Assembly (NCBI GenBank): GCA_015179045.1
Contig: WHUZ01000140.1
Coordinates: forward strand, 36,470 to 100,469
Direction: 5' to 3'
DNA from: Kalaharituber pfeilii
Taxonomy: Eukaryota; Ascomycota; Pezizomycetes; Pezizales; Pezizaceae
DNA length: 64,000 nt
In this document: positions 11,525 to 24,786 of the stretch, in pieces
Position numbering within the stretch: the first letter of the stretch is position 1
Layout: each line of letters opens with the position of its first letter
Translations under genes and position numbers: made by a program
The notes under the pieces: model-generated
What the model saw: the letters and a program-made list of their open reading frames with translations, nothing else
What the model was told of the DNA's origin: nothing
Database searches by the model: none

Positions 11525-14500
11525 TTACTGAACCCACCACTCATCCTCCGTCGGCCCCCCTCCCATCCCCATCCCATTATTACTCACGTCCCCCATATAC
11601 CCACCCCCTCCATCCATCGTTCCCATATGTCCATACCCCCCCATCTCCACACCAACTCCACCCACGACTCCAACTCCACCCACTCCCATGCTCATTCCCA
11701 TCCCCATTCCCATCCCCCCCAACCCCATCAGCCCACTAGCTCCACCACCACCACCACCTCCCCCTCCGATCATCGACGACATCCCATGACTACTCCCCGG
11801 CGGCGTACTGCTAGGTGTCACAAAGCGTGGCGGCTCCATCAACCCCGCCGTTCTCCCAAACCCCTGCCCTACACCCGTAAAACTATGCTTCGGCGGCGTC
11901 TGCAGTCCCGGTCCTAACAGCGGGGACGAGCTCCCCCCGTGATGTCCCTGCGGCGCAAGATACGGACTCAGGTTCCCCGGCGGCGACGGATAGTACTGTC
12001 CCGCTGCATTCATTTGCTGCTGCTGTTGCTGTTGCTGCTGCTGCTGTTGCTGAAATCGTTGGTACACACCGCCCAACCCCTGACCCGGAGGGCCGCTGTC
12101 CAGAAACCCTATTGTAGGCGACGTCGACAGCGGCGTCGTCGACAACGAGCCACCATAGTACCCTCTTCCCCCACCTGCACTTCCAGCTCCACCCCCTCCA
12201 CCAATTGCTAGCCCTGTCGTGATAAGCGGCGGTATCGGCATCATTGGTGTGCTTGCCGAGTGCTGATGTCGCCGATTCGGATGGTGCATGTACATGCCAG
12301 AGCTAGTGTTACCGTTCGACGTAAGCTGAGACGGGAGTAACGGTTCATCCCGCTGAGACCGTGCCCCGCTCATGCTGCGGTGCGTTGAATGATGATGCAC
12401 AACGACCGGCGACCGTCCAACAGAGTCCTCCCCGACAACCACAGTTGGCATGATCGGTACAGTCGGCGGTCTTGCCGATGTCGGTGTCGGTGTAGTAACA
12501 TTCCTTCCCGCCCCAGGGCCTATCTCCATCCCCATCTCCATCCTCATCTCCAGGGGCGAACTCATCGTCGGACTCGCCACAGCCGACATCCCTTCTCGCG
12601 CATTTACCCCATCCGCATCCATTTCCACCGCATCCGCAGCCCCACCATCACCAGGCACCAAAATCAGATCCAAAATCGGCATGCTTATATGCTCCATATG
12701 CTTTGCCAAATGCACTGTCAACTTCTTCCACGACGAGCACGTCACCCCGCAGAACCTACAGCTCTCCGAGGTCGAGGTCTTTGTAGCATCATGATGGCAC
12801 GCATCCACTATCGCCAAGACCCTATCCGTCTGCTCCTGTCTAATCGGGTCCACTGGCACCAACCCCATTCCTGCCCCAACCGCCGCATCCTCCTTCCACC
12901 TCTTCCTCCCCCTCCCGGTCCCCGCTGCACTCGCTGCCGCCGCAGACTTCGCCTTCATCGCCGCTTTTACCAACTTCACTTTCGGCTCCGGCATCTTGTG
13001 CTCCCTCACCAAATGCTGGACGAAATTATCCTTCCTATAACACTTATGCGTACAATCCGTCTGATTGCATTCCCACCACTCCAGCTGCCGATGCCGTTCA
13101 TTTTCATGCCTAACCCAGTCCGCCTTCCTCTTGAAGCTCTTCGGCTCGGGGCAGTCCGGGAAAGTGCATGTGAAGGGCTGCACGTCCTCGTGCACGTGCT
13201 TGGTCCAGTCGCTCGGCTTTGTGAACTTCTTGACTTTGAAGCATAGCGGGCACTCGAATTCTGCAGGAAGACGGGCGACGGGAGGCAGAGGCACACCCCA
13301 CGGAAGCTGGGCCGCGATTGCGGCAGCTGCGTTGTTTGCGGCGGTGTCATCCTGGTTGGAGATGACGGACATAGCGGACCCGGGTCGCTGGGTCAACGAG
13401 TTCTGGCATTGGTGCTTGTTTGCGCAGACACCTACCGCGAAGACGGCTTTGGCGTGTTTCGTTTTGTGGTCCATAAGCTTCTTGTACCTCTTCGATTGCT
13501 CCTGCGCAATCCTGTTTACCAGCTTCTTCTCTAGCAACGGATTGAGCTCGCGGATGTGGGCTTCGTAACCTTCGATGGTAGGTTTGATGTCAAACTTCTT
13601 CACAGGCCTCTCTGGCACCACGACATCGCCGTCGTCATCCTCATCGCTGTCCTCAATCCCCGCGGCTGCAGATTGTTTTGCCGGTGCCGGTACAGTTTTC
13701 GCTGCACTCGCACTCTCCGCTGCCGCCGAGGACGCCCCGGGACTCAATGGAATCGAGGTCGTCGACGACCCAAATGTGTGTCTCCTAATCACTGACTTCG
13801 GGCTCGCCAGCTGCGCCCCAACCACCGCTGCCGCTCCCAACCCTCCAACCGCAATCGCCGGTGGCCCCCCTGTCTCCCGTAACATATCCGCCAACCCACT
13901 TTCCTTCGTGCCAGGCCTAGGCTTTGTCAATTTCGCGCCAACATACGACCCGAACTCACTCGTCTTGCCGAATGTCCCAATCAATTCCGGCTTGCTGAGC
14001 TCGCTCTTGCTGCGGGAGCGTTTGATGCCCTGGCTAGGCGGGGACAGTGACGGCCATGGGATGGGCGACGTGCTCGTTGATCCTTCTCCCGCGCCGATAG
14101 CTGCAAGCTGGCCTGTCATCGCACCGATCGCAGTGTCGATGCTCAGCTTGCCTCTCCGCTGGGGTCCCCAGCTTGGACGCCACCGGGGGGCAGGGAAAGT
14201 GCCGCTGGACGCACTGTCCTTCCGCGAGTGCCCTTCCCCCAATGGCGACTTTGGTGACGCTACTCCAGCCTCCATAGCCTTATCCCCTATGCTGCTTGGA
14301 GTCCTCTTCAGTCCCTTAAACGTCCCAAATATACTCGACTTTCTCTCCCCGCTCTTATCTTTCTCCTTATCCTTTTTGTCCTTATCTTTGTCTTTCTCCC
14401 GCCCGAAGGACAACCGCTTTAACAGGCGCCCCTCCTTGGCAATGCGATCCGCCTCCTCGTTCGAGATCAGCTGGGAGGTTCTCGAGCTCCCGAACGTCGC

Positions 14501-16382
14501 AGCCCTAGATGCGGTCTCAATATTATTCGCGTACAGCTTGAATGTTGTTATTGCATCGTTTGATGTTGGCGGTTGATTGGCGCTACCCTTGCACGGCCGC
14601 CTATACTCTTCATCGTACCACGGCTTGGAGAAGAATTTCTTTGGAAGCATTGCGGGATCCTTTGCTGGGTCATATGCTTCTTGATCCGGTTGATCTAATT
14701 TCGTCAGAGAGTTACCCAAAATTATTATTGAGATGAAATGGGAAAAAAAAAAAAAAAAACTGTTCTCAAATACCTTCTTTGGATTTATCAGAAATGCCTG
14801 GTCGTGCCGGAGGGGAAGGAGGAGCGTCAGGGATAGTTGTGTCTCCGGTGTTATTTGTATCAATATCGTCCCCCCACACATCAAGTGAGCCCTCTTCGAA
14901 TGAGCTATCAACCTCCTCATCCTCACTCGTTATCTCTTCATCCGACGAATTCTCCACGCGATAATCCACATCCAGCATCTTCGTACCCCTGGTATCCCCC
15001 AGTCCTGACCCTATCCACCCGCTTACCCATTTCGGCCTAAAATCATGGATACTCTGCGCTCTCTTATCCCTTTTCGGCACCTCCAGTCCGCCAGCACCAG
15101 CATCTTTCCCATCCTTCCCCTTCCGCCTCCGACTAGTACTCCGGCCCCTCGACGGCGCAGGGCTCTTGCGCAACCACTCCACGACGTCCCTATTCTTCTC
15201 CTGCATGCGCTCATACTGCTCCTGCTCCTTCAGGTTCATCGGCAAGTAATCCGCGCCCTGGCCGATGCCAAACGCATTATGTACGAGTCCCATGCGCATT
15301 TCTGGGGAAAGGCCCGCCCAGACGCCGTCGTCGTCGCGCTGGATCGGGGCGGTGCGGACGCCGACATCGCTCTTGCTGCGCTTGCGGGTGTTGTGGGCGG
15401 GAAATGTGGTAGGTGCTAATGTCAGTGATGTTGGTGTCAACGTTGATGATGTTTGCTGTTCTCCCAATCTAATCCCAATCCCAAGTCCCAGCTTCGACGT
15501 GTCCGAATTCTCGTTCTCCATCTTCGTTCTTTCTCCTATCTGCCCCTTCTCTCCCTCCTGAGCCTCGGATGTCGAGGAGGAATCGCCGTCTTCGGATTCG
15601 GCCTCCTCGTCCTCTGACTCGGACGAAAAGCTGATCTCCTGCTCATCCACCTTTACGATTGGGCTCCGCATCCTCCACGAGCCAGATACTGTGCTTCCGT
15701 CCGTCTGCACGCGCTTGATACCTGTGATCGGCACCTCGTCACGCTCTTTGCATTTCGGCGATCCAAGGGAGAAGGAGTCCGGAGACATGGTTGTCCGGGG
15801 GGAGATGGGCCAAGAATTCGTTGCCGACAAGCCGAAATTCTGTCCTCTTTGCTGATTGTACTGCTGTTGCTGCTGCTGTTGCTGCTGCTGCGTCGTTCCA
15901 CTCATGAAGGAATCCCCCGCTGAGTCTACTACTACCCCTTTGCTCTGCCCACCAGCGTCTTCATCGTCCCATGCGTCAAAGGTCATGGGCATCTCACAAT
16001 CCAAGTCGAATCCCGGTGTGGTGTTCTCGCTCAACGACTGCATATAGCCGCTTCCCCCTCCGGTATCGCTCCCCAACGGCGAAGGCGCATTGCTCGCGCC
16101 CAAAAGTGCCCTCCCGGGCGTGAGGAACGAGGAGTCCAGGTTGCTTGTTGCTAGGGGGTGGAGGCGCGGCGAGGAGCGTGCGGATGCGTGCGGTGAGGCT
16201 GCTGAGCGCGGGGTGGTGGCGCCGGGCTGCGGCGAGGGCATGGGGTTGGCTAGGTTGGGTAGGAGCGGCTGCGAGGCGGCCGGGGGGGCGCCGGAGAGGG
16301 AGAAGAAGCGGTCGGTGAAGAAGGGGTTGTGGTTGTGGCTGCGGGCGGGGGACGAGGGGGGGGATCGGGGCGATGTGGCCAT
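11525..16382 (-). CDS. Large C2H2 zinc-finger protein, two exons
   Basis: Exon 1 is 16382-14774 and exon 2 is 14694-11525. The 79-nt intron has donor GTATTT, a CTGAC branch site and acceptor ATTAG, giving 1,592 codons in frame. The start ATG sits in CACCATGG. The first 1,000 residues are mostly disordered: Ser/Pro-rich, a Gln run near residue 165, acidic stretches, and a KDKDKKDKEKDK block after the junction. C2H2 modules begin near residue 1,015 (FECPLCFKVKKF, then FTCTFPDCPEPKSFKRK and WWECNQTDCTHKCYRK), with one more near 1,190 (CRFCGVTCSSWKKLTVHLAKH). A second Gln run near 1,425 and a Gly/Met-rich tail follow. It is likely a nuclear regulator; targets cannot be read from sequence. Similar long C2H2 proteins occur across ascomycetes, but I do not recognise a named gene. 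Confidence 0.88.
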
Positions 16383-19300
16383 GGTGATGGCGGTGGAGTT
16401 GTGTGAGAGGCGACGGAGGGGGGAGCGCGGGCGGGCTCAACTCGGGGGAGGGCCACGCCGTGCCGACGGTGGTGCGGCAGTTTGCGGGTGGGAGTGCAGG
16501 CGGGGCGTCCGCGGGACGGCGCCGGACAATGCGATTGTCGGCGTGCGGAGCTGAGCAAGGCCGGTCTAGCGCGTGTACGAGCAAGCGTGACGGTGCGGTG
16601 CGGTGCGGTGCGGTGCGGTGCGGTGCGGTGCGGTCGGGATGGCGATGCGGACGTATGCTGCGGCGGTGCGTCGAACCCCTCAGCCCTGAAAGCTGCCGCA
16701 GAAAACAGCCCCAGGGAACTAAGCCTGATCCAGGGACGTCAGCGCGTGCAATTCGCAAAATGCGCAAATTTTCCTTCCCGCAAGCCTCAGCTGTTGTGCG
16801 TAATTTATCCGGCAGCTGCTTGCTGATGCTGGGTCCCTGCTTGGCAGATATACGAGGTAGGTCAGTAATGTGCATCAACGACTCCCCTTCCCTGTCGCCC
16901 TCGATCACTCCGTCGCCCCGCCGCCCGACGCTCACCAGGGAGGGCGGGTGCAAGTACGATAAATGCGCATCGCCATGAAGAATCGACAACCCGTCAAGGC
17001 AAAAACGAAAAAGACAAGGCACGACAGCGACGTCCGCACTCACCATACAAGATGTAGGCCAAATATCCCCCTCGGCCACTCCGGAGCCGTCTCAGCAAGA
17101 CTGCCTCCGTTCACGCCCCAACTTCCTTCTCAAAACAACGAAAGAACGTAGTATAGCACTTACTTTCTTATCGCTACTCCCCTAACGCAAACCGTTTTCG
17201 CCAGGACGCCGCTGGATAATTCAGAGCAAAACAAAGAACCCCGTTTCCCTTTTTTTCCTTTTCTCTGGAACAAGTGATCGAGTAAGTACGTCTGTCCACA
17301 AACAGTAAAAAGCTGAACTTAAGGAAAAAAATTAATAATAACGATAATAATAAATTTAAAATAAATAACTTGATCAATTACCTTTATAATTCCCTCAAAC
17401 TCTTTAGGGACGGACAATCCTCAGCCCTACAAGCCGCATGCATACAAGTAAGATTCACTATGCACACACACAAACAAGCTCAGCAGCCTAGTCCCGACAA
17501 ACTTTTTTGCCTTGGGCAAGAGCACCTTTCAGCTCAGAGTCCCGTATCGCTTCCTCACGTAGTGCGATGTCCCTAGATTTCACTTTATTCTCTCCTTCTT
17601 GTTCCAGTATTTGATCTCTTCTGTTTCAAAACCCCCCCTCCCAGCCTCGACGATGTGACGACCACCGCACCAGCTTTCCGGAACCAATGAACCCTCTTTC
17701 TAACTCTCGGGTACCGCTTCCGAACTGAAGATCGGGATCAGATCTGCCGACAGGAGACGTACGTGTTCGACCCCGTTTTTTTTTTTAGATTTTTGAACGA
17801 CGTCGCTGTATCCCAAAAACCCAGACCCTTCCTTCCTTATTCCGTTCGTTAATTCGTGTATCGTGACTTTGTGTATTTGTAAACCTTGTCGTTCCCCGCC
17901 GCAGCGAGATATAGCTAGCTAGCTTATAGTCTGTACTGCGTGCGCTTGTGCGTGGAGATGGGGTATATGTGTGCGTATGTTGTATGCGAATCGATGGTTG
18001 TTATGGGGGAGGTTGCCAGACTGGATATCCAGCAGCCAAGGTGGGGTGGGGGTGGTGGTGGTGGTGGTGGTGGAGGGTTTCTGGTTGGTTAATGTTTCAC
18101 TTCTCAGCTAGGTACAGTACGGTATAGATCGTAGGTATCGAGGCTCGGCTCTATGCCACAATAGTGTTGGCCCTGAGCGGAAAAGGTTCGCAAAACAGTT
18201 CCTGATTGCTTATAAAGCCTCCGCGGCCCACGCCCGCTTGTGTTTATTCTGCGTCTTATTGTTTTTTGGGGAGTGGTCCCACTTTTTCTGACTAGTGATA
18301 GCGTATAGTTTCCACAACTGATGAGGCTGAAAGTTGAGAAGTGTTCAACAGGTCTAGTCTTGGCGGTGCCTTAGGTGAGAGCGATAGGGAATTGATCAAC
18401 CTTCGTTTGTCCAGAGGCTAAATTTAGGTATAAACAAGGTTATGTTTTTGTTTCTTCGTTTTCCCCGAACTGTTGGTTGAAAACTTTCTAGGCAGCCGGC
18501 TTGCTATATTAGGTAAGTAAGTAAAGGTATATATAGTGCAATTGATATCGTGTGCGAGGTACGCACTACGCAAAGAAAAACCAGAGACAAAGTTAAAAAA
18601 GATCTCACCTTTGGGCGAAGTTTGTATTTTTCCGAACGAGCCCGGGAGGGAGGCGGGGGGGGAATATGTTTGAAATGCAAAGTTTTTGCAAGTGGAAAAA
18701 AAAACGTTAGAAAGCTGGCGGGTAGTTAGGCTAGGAAGGATATAGAAAAATCGAAAATTCGAATTGAGCGCCGGTAAGAGCGTGCATACTAATGATGAAC
18801 AGAGCCCCCCTTTTTCTATGGATGATGATCCAAATGTTCGCTGGCTGCGCATGCATCATCCTTGGATGTGAGTCTGGCTCTCCGGGGCGGAGATATAGCG
18901 GGGGGGGAGGTAGGCGGGGGCGGGTATACAGCGGCGGAAGGGGGCGAAGTCCGGAGCCCTATGTGGAACAGCTTCGGAAGGTTACCGTGCACGTGCTTCA
19001 GAGGGATGGTTGTCCAGAGGTACATCGATGGATTTATCACTTTTCAGGATTTTCAATGTTTCATATGAGGTCATACGTGGTTCTGGTTCGCTTTTTCAAG
19101 CTTTTACCCTTGTTACTGAAGGATGCATATATGGAAAGTTAGATATTAATAAATTTGCTTACATCTCATATCCAAAGTAAGTGTGTAAACATCTACGCCC
19201 CACCACCTACCACCACTACCACCCTATAGCTCCGGCAGCATATATATCCATAATCTGAACATCAAATCTATTACATACCTAACATTCCTTAACTGCGAGT

Positions 19301-20600
19301 TAAACGTCTACGCCTGCACGAACTCGACATCGTAACCTTGCACTTGCTCAGATCAGGTCTGAGCCATGAGTCACGAAAAAGCTAGGTCAAGCAACCAATC
19401 GTCCCTGCTGATCGTGATGTAGGAATGTCATAATGTTTCAAACCTAACTCCCTCAGGCTGTGGTCAGGGTGGAGATGAGGAACATTATCACTGATCCAAT
19501 CAGGATGGGTGAGTCTCCCCATTTTCATCAAGAAGAGAGTAAAAACCAAAGACTGCAAAGGCTCTACAAGGCTACATTATTATTTTTATTTTTTTTTTCT
19601 TTCTCTGTCGTTGATGATGCAGAGTAAAGCTTAAAGTACTTGATGTATGTGCCCTACCATGTATACATAACTCAAGGCACACTGCCGCAGCCCGCAGTTT
19701 CGAAACTCGTCGTTTCTGGACACCCCTTGCATAACACATATATTGATTTTTACAGGCATTCAAAGGGAAAAAAGGCATCTACATTACCTATATAGTTTAT
19801 GTGGTGTAACTACTCAAGTTTCCGCTGCGCTACATTCGCACGCGAGGCAGAATTTTGTGGGTTGCACAAAGCACAGCGCATGGCGCATCACATGCGAGAA
19901 AAAAAAAGAGTGGGGAGCCTCGTTCCCCCCAGAAAGGGGTGGGGGGGAGGGCCGCGAAATCCAGGTTCCAAAGATGATCTATGTAAGGTGTCGGGGGCCT
20001 GGGAACTAAAGGCGCTGGAACTTGAGATTTCTGCCAGGATTAACCTATCTGGAAAGCCTGTTCTGGGTTAAACGTGAGTGGTTAGAAAGAAAATTAAGCA
20101 TCTTTTGCGGATGTAACTCGAGAGAAACTTTGGGGTGCCATTGGTTGAGTATCTGCTTCTTGCAAATAAGCTCCATTTTACCCAATTTGTCAATTCATTC
20201 GGTTTCACTGTAGTACTATCTAGGCAGCCATAACCTACATGCGCAGATATCTAGAGCACCAGTTCTACCGACATGTCCTATCGATAATGCACAAGCAAAG
20301 CCACACGGCTGCTGCCCCGTCGCGTCCGGCGCCGCAGCGGCCCCGCCCCCCGCCACGCTGTCAATGTATGTACAGGGAGCAGTCCCGGTAGTCGGGCTCT
20401 GGGATAGGTTTCATCATGAGGGGCGGTGCCGACTGCTGTGCATGCGCCCTTGTCTTGGCATCTGGGCGGGGTCAGTTTCTGGCTGCATGAAGCTAAACTA
20501 GATACAGTATGTACTAATTTCGCAGCTAAACCGCAAGCAGAATCAATAACATGCGCACAAGTGTTTCTCGAAAACATGGCAGAGAGCTCGAGAGAATCCC
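16383..20600. other. Long noncoding region upstream of the zinc-finger gene
   Basis: No gene with a plausible domain or splice pattern was found on either strand. The part next to 16383 is GC-rich and presumably holds the promoter and 5' UTR of the minus-strand gene. A CGGTG pentamer array lies at 16591-16634 and a GGT run at about 18040-18075. Long upstream regions are common for fungal regulators, but no specific regulatory site is claimed. Confidence 0.45.
16591..16634. repeat. CGGTG pentanucleotide microsatellite
   Basis: Eight to nine tandem copies of CGGTG lie about 210 bp upstream of the zinc-finger start codon, in a position that could be 5' UTR or promoter. Confidence 0.9.
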
Positions 20601-20607
20601 ATGTATG

Positions 20608-20770
20608 GAAAGGATCAACTGGAAACAGAGCCATGTCAGAACCTTCCGCCCAGCCTCACTCACTCACTCACTCCTTCTGGGATCACCGGGGCTAAGCCAG
20701 CAAAAAAAGGCGTTTGTGGGCTGTGATATGTACCAGTTCCGTCGATCTGATCTAGGTCAATTTCGATGAC
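20608..20770 (+). repeat. Dispersed duplicate, copy 1
   Basis: Shares a run of similar blocks with 21440-21600: CCATGTCA, CCGCCC with CAGCCTCACTC and CTCACTCA, GATCACCGGG, AAGCC, GCAAAAAA, AAGGCGTT and CTGATCT, in the same order and orientation, about 830 bp apart. No coding or terminal features were seen; it is either a degenerate repeat element or a local duplication. Confidence 0.6.
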
Positions 20771-21439
20771 CTCCCTGCCTTGGCAAGGTTAATGAATGCA
20801 GGGGATAAGTTGAAGATGGGAAGACAACCCAGGATGAGTGACATTTGGCAGCAGAAGACAGAGCGCTGGGATTATATGAGGAATTTGTGTAGGTTGACGT
20901 GAAGGAGTTTGGTTCAACATGACTCATCATCCAGGCCCTGTATACGGAGCTACGATGCATTGTATATATAAATTGTTGAAGGTAGCAGAGGAGTGGATGA
21001 AAGCGGTAGGGGGAGGTAAAATGCTATCGTATCTAAATGTAATTAGCATACCCGGAGGGTACAATCTCCCCTCCAAGAATGTCCTGATCCTCCAACTGAT
21101 GTCACCAGTCGAAATTGGGAGCTGTTCCCTTTCCTGTAAGCACACTTCCGGGGCGCCCAGAACTACAGGGGTAACCAAATAGGCCACTAGTATATGCCAC
21201 TAGGTAAACAAGGGAAGGGCGAAAACACACTTTTGAGGGTAAAAGAAGGACTGGAGCCCGTTCATATAGATAATAAAAAAGAAGGGAGCCAATTAGCATA
21301 GCTTAGAAGGAAGTCTTCTAGTTTTCTCGAATATATAATTTAGACATTTCCATCTCTGTGTAGCCCTATATCATCTATTGAAGGGCTCTGGATACGCTGC
21401 TCTAATATTTGGGAGGCACTTAGGGTTAGGTCTACGCAC

Positions 21440-21600
21440 GAGAACAGGAACTGACCCATGTCATATCAAAACCTCCGCCCCAGCCTCACTCGCTCACTCA
21501 CCACTCCGAGATCACCGGGCGAAGCCTGCAAAAAACAAGGCGTTGCGCCCATGCTGTCCTGTGCTGGCGGCTGATCTGAAGGAGTATCTGCCCATATCAA
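21440..21600 (+). repeat. Dispersed duplicate, copy 2, just upstream of the NACHT gene
   Basis: Partner of 20608-20770. It ends about 140 bp before the NACHT start codon, so it may lie in that gene's promoter or 5' UTR. Confidence 0.6.
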
Positions 21601-21740
21601 TTCAGCTTCGCCACGATATGCACCTGAACCTGACACCTCCGAAACAACGCGAGATTTGTATATCACACTCCGCGTTGATATCTTTGGCTTCTCCGACATC
21701 AAAATCAATAGTATCCCCGTTCAGGATATAGTCAGCCCCG

Positions 21741-24700
21741 ATGAGTAAACAAGTGAGCAAGAAATCATTTCTCAGCAGAGTTTTTCGGCATCGCTCCGCT
21801 CAGTCAAAATCAGTCTCCACAAAGCAACAATTCTTGGCCACCGCCTATGATCCCCAGCAGACAGGGCCATCCACATCTTCCGTCTCTTCCTCCCTGAAGA
21901 AGACCTCCCTTTGTGCATCTGCTACCGCAACACCTGCTGCTGCATCACCTGCTGCCGCATTGATACCACTGCCACCCGCAAATGCTGACCCCAGCAATGG
22001 TTCCACAGCGTCGCGTGAACCACCGCTATCATTGCTTTGCCAAAAGTCGCTTGTTATAGCACAGAGAAAGCTTTCAGAAAGGAAATTACCGCCCCTCGAG
22101 TTCACAAACCCTGCATCTCAATCGGCAAGTGAGATTGTTCAGTTGACAATAGAGGATCTGCAAAAAAGAATCGAGACCAAATCTCATAGTGGCAAAGCTG
22201 AGGAAATCCTCAAAACTTTCAACAGTTATGCAAGAATTGTAGATACAGCAATTCAACATAGTCCGGAGGTGACAGCTCTAGTTTGGGCAGGGGTTAGAGC
22301 AACATTGCAGGTTTGTGGGAATGCACTATTTGTTCATTTTTCATGGCAGTGACTGATGTCTATCAGGTTGCATTAAATTATATAGAAGTCCGGGAAAGTC
22401 TGGAGATTGTAACAGCTACTATTGTCACAAGGATGGCACAGTGCGAATTTTATGCTAGCATATATGCTGAGATGACGAAGAGTATGCTCTCTCCTACGTC
22501 AAAGCAGCACACCCTCCAAAAAACTCTGGATTCCGCATTGCCAGAATTGTACGCTGCCATCCTAGTTCTCTCAGTGAAAGCACGCCAGTATTTTGACCCT
22601 TCCTCCGGTAAGACACTAGACTACGGCCTTTTAGATACAACCCATGCTGACTTCATCAGGTATCATAAAACTAGCAAACATGTTCAAACCCTTCGCTATC
22701 GAGTTTCAGCCATTCATCGATGATATCTCGGAAATAGAAAAGCGTGTTCGAGAATACGCAGATATGGCCACTATGGAAAGGATTATGGGTCTGTATCCCT
22801 ACTTGGCTGATCTGAACCAGTCTAATAGTGTTCTGTAAGGGGATCGAAGAAGCTGGAACAGATGCACTGTCTGATCAATGATATTGAATCAAAACTAGCA
22901 CCACTAACCAGAGTAGATGGTTTGTATACACTTCAATAACAGAAATATAGTTCCTGACGAAAGACAGAAATTGTGCACATTACAGCCGAAAATTTGCGGG
23001 TGACGAAAGAAAGTCATTCAAAAGCAGAAGGTAGCGTATGTTCTATAGCGACTTGTTATTGGAGGGATACCTGACAGATATGCACAGAAGAGAGAGTCCA
23101 AAAACTCCTACAAATCCTATCACCACTGGAGTCTCCAAAGCGACATCAGGATGTACGGTCCAATAGGCTTGATGGTACAGGCATCTGGCTACTAGAACAT
23201 GACCGTTTCTACCGCTGGCGTGACGCTATCATACAAAATCCAAAGGACCGGATACTATTCTGTCATGGGAACCCAGGTGCTGGTAAAACAGTGATGAGGT
23301 ACCTTTATATTCATGCTTACAAGATAGCCTGGGGTGATGTATTTGCTAATAATCTTGAGCATATAGTTCCATTGTGATTGATAATCTTATTGATCACTTC
23401 CGAAAGCAAGATAAAGTAGGCATTGCGTTTATATACTGCGACTATCGAGATCAAGCGAACCAAACATTAGCAAATATCATTGGGAGTCTTCTCAAGCAAC
23501 TTCTGACCACCGCTATATCACAAGTACCACAAGCTGTAACAAGCATGCTAGAGTCTATCCAAAAAGAGAATAGGAGAGTAGAGAGTTCCCATATTTCAGA
23601 GATGCTGAAGGTCACTTTAGCTGAACTAGACTGCACATTTGTCTGCATAGATGAACTAGAGTCCCGCACTCTGACAACTCTCCTTAACTCACTTCGAAAT
23701 GAATTCCATACTGCTCGCATTTTTGTTACTGGACGACCTCACATACAACCAGATGTTTATCAAGGCCTTGAGATACAACCGAAGGATGTAATTGAGATTC
23801 TAGCCCATCCAAATGATATTACAGCATACATTACGCATGAGCTGGCGCTTGCACAGGCAAAAGATCGAGATGCTATGGATGAAATGCTTAAGGATAAGAT
23901 TTTGAACATAATTGTAGACAGGTCGCAAGGAATGTAAGTTAGACAATATGTTTCTCTCCTTACATTATTCATATATTGACTTAATGAATTGAGGTTCTTA
24001 CTGCCTGTATTACAAATTCGGATGGTGCTTGAACAGCGGACCAAAAGGAAACGGCGTGAAGCACTTGAAAGATTACCTGAAGGCCTTGATGACGCCTTTA
24101 CATGCATGATTGACAGAATACAGAACTCACTACCAGGTGACAAGGAACTGGGTATGCGTGTGTTAATGTGGTTACATCTTGCCTACCGACCACTGAAGCT
24201 AGATGAGCTCAGGCATGCACTTGCAGTAGAGCGAGGTGATAAGGATTTAGATCGTGACAATATTCCTTCAAGGAATGCAATGCTAGATTGCTGCCTTGGG
24301 CTGGTCATTGTGGATGAGGAGACAGAGACTGTCCGCTTCGTCCATTACACATTGGAGGAATACTTCAAGCAGCATAGCAACAAGTTCTTCCCTAACCGCT
24401 ACAGTATTGCCGCTGAAACTTCACTGACGTATCTTAACTTCAACAAAGTTACATACTCCTGCAATGACTATGCTGACCTTACGCAACGAATGAGAGAGTT
24501 TGCTTTTTCAGAGTATGCAGCATGCTATTGGGGACACTATGCTCGCCAGCAAGGCAATAATTCTGAAGCTTTCTATCAACTTGGCCTCAACATTCTACAG
24601 GAGAGGAGCAACGCACCGCCATTTGCTTTGAGATGCAAACGGAGATGCGAAACTACTCTCCTATGTATAATTAAGGTATACCTAAATTCTGATGTAATTG

Positions 24701-24786
24701 AACTACTTGACTTAGTAGTTTGTAATAGTCTTATTTTCACTTATCCAATGTTGCGCAATATCCGGTTATGCGCAACATCCTGGTAG
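21741..24786 (+). CDS. NACHT-domain STAND protein (fungal NLR-like), 8 exons
   Basis: Exons: 21741-22310, 22367-22607, 22660-22792, 22840-22919, 22968-23030, 23088-23298, 23367-23933, 23994-24786; 885 aa with all phases consistent. Residues 1-90 are disordered (Ser/Ala/Pro). A helical domain follows (about 100-400; VWAGVRATLQ, VALNYIEVRESLEIV, FKPFAIEFQPFIDDI, YADMATMERI), of the kind placed before NACHT in fungal proteins. Then LDGTGIWLLEHDRFYRWRD, the P-loop GNPGAGKTVM (about 423-432), a Walker B-like TFVCIDELES, VTGRPHIQ, and the downstream helical block (RLPEGLDDAF, LMWLHLAYRPLKLDELRHAL, FVHYTLEEYF). Such proteins are nucleotide-driven switches in fungal non-self recognition and cell death. 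No ankyrin, WD40 or TPR array follows, so the sensor part is absent or was lost. The last 60 residues are uncertain. Confidence 0.85.

Noticed and set aside
13575..14576. Long plus-strand open frame opposite the zinc-finger gene
   Set aside because: It is the antisense shadow of the C2H2 exon, which has recognisable fingers and a matched splice junction; the plus-strand frame has no domain.
18792..19142. Possible small secreted protein
   Set aside because: No credible signal peptide with cleavage site, Gly/Arg-rich low-complexity middle, no splice or family support.
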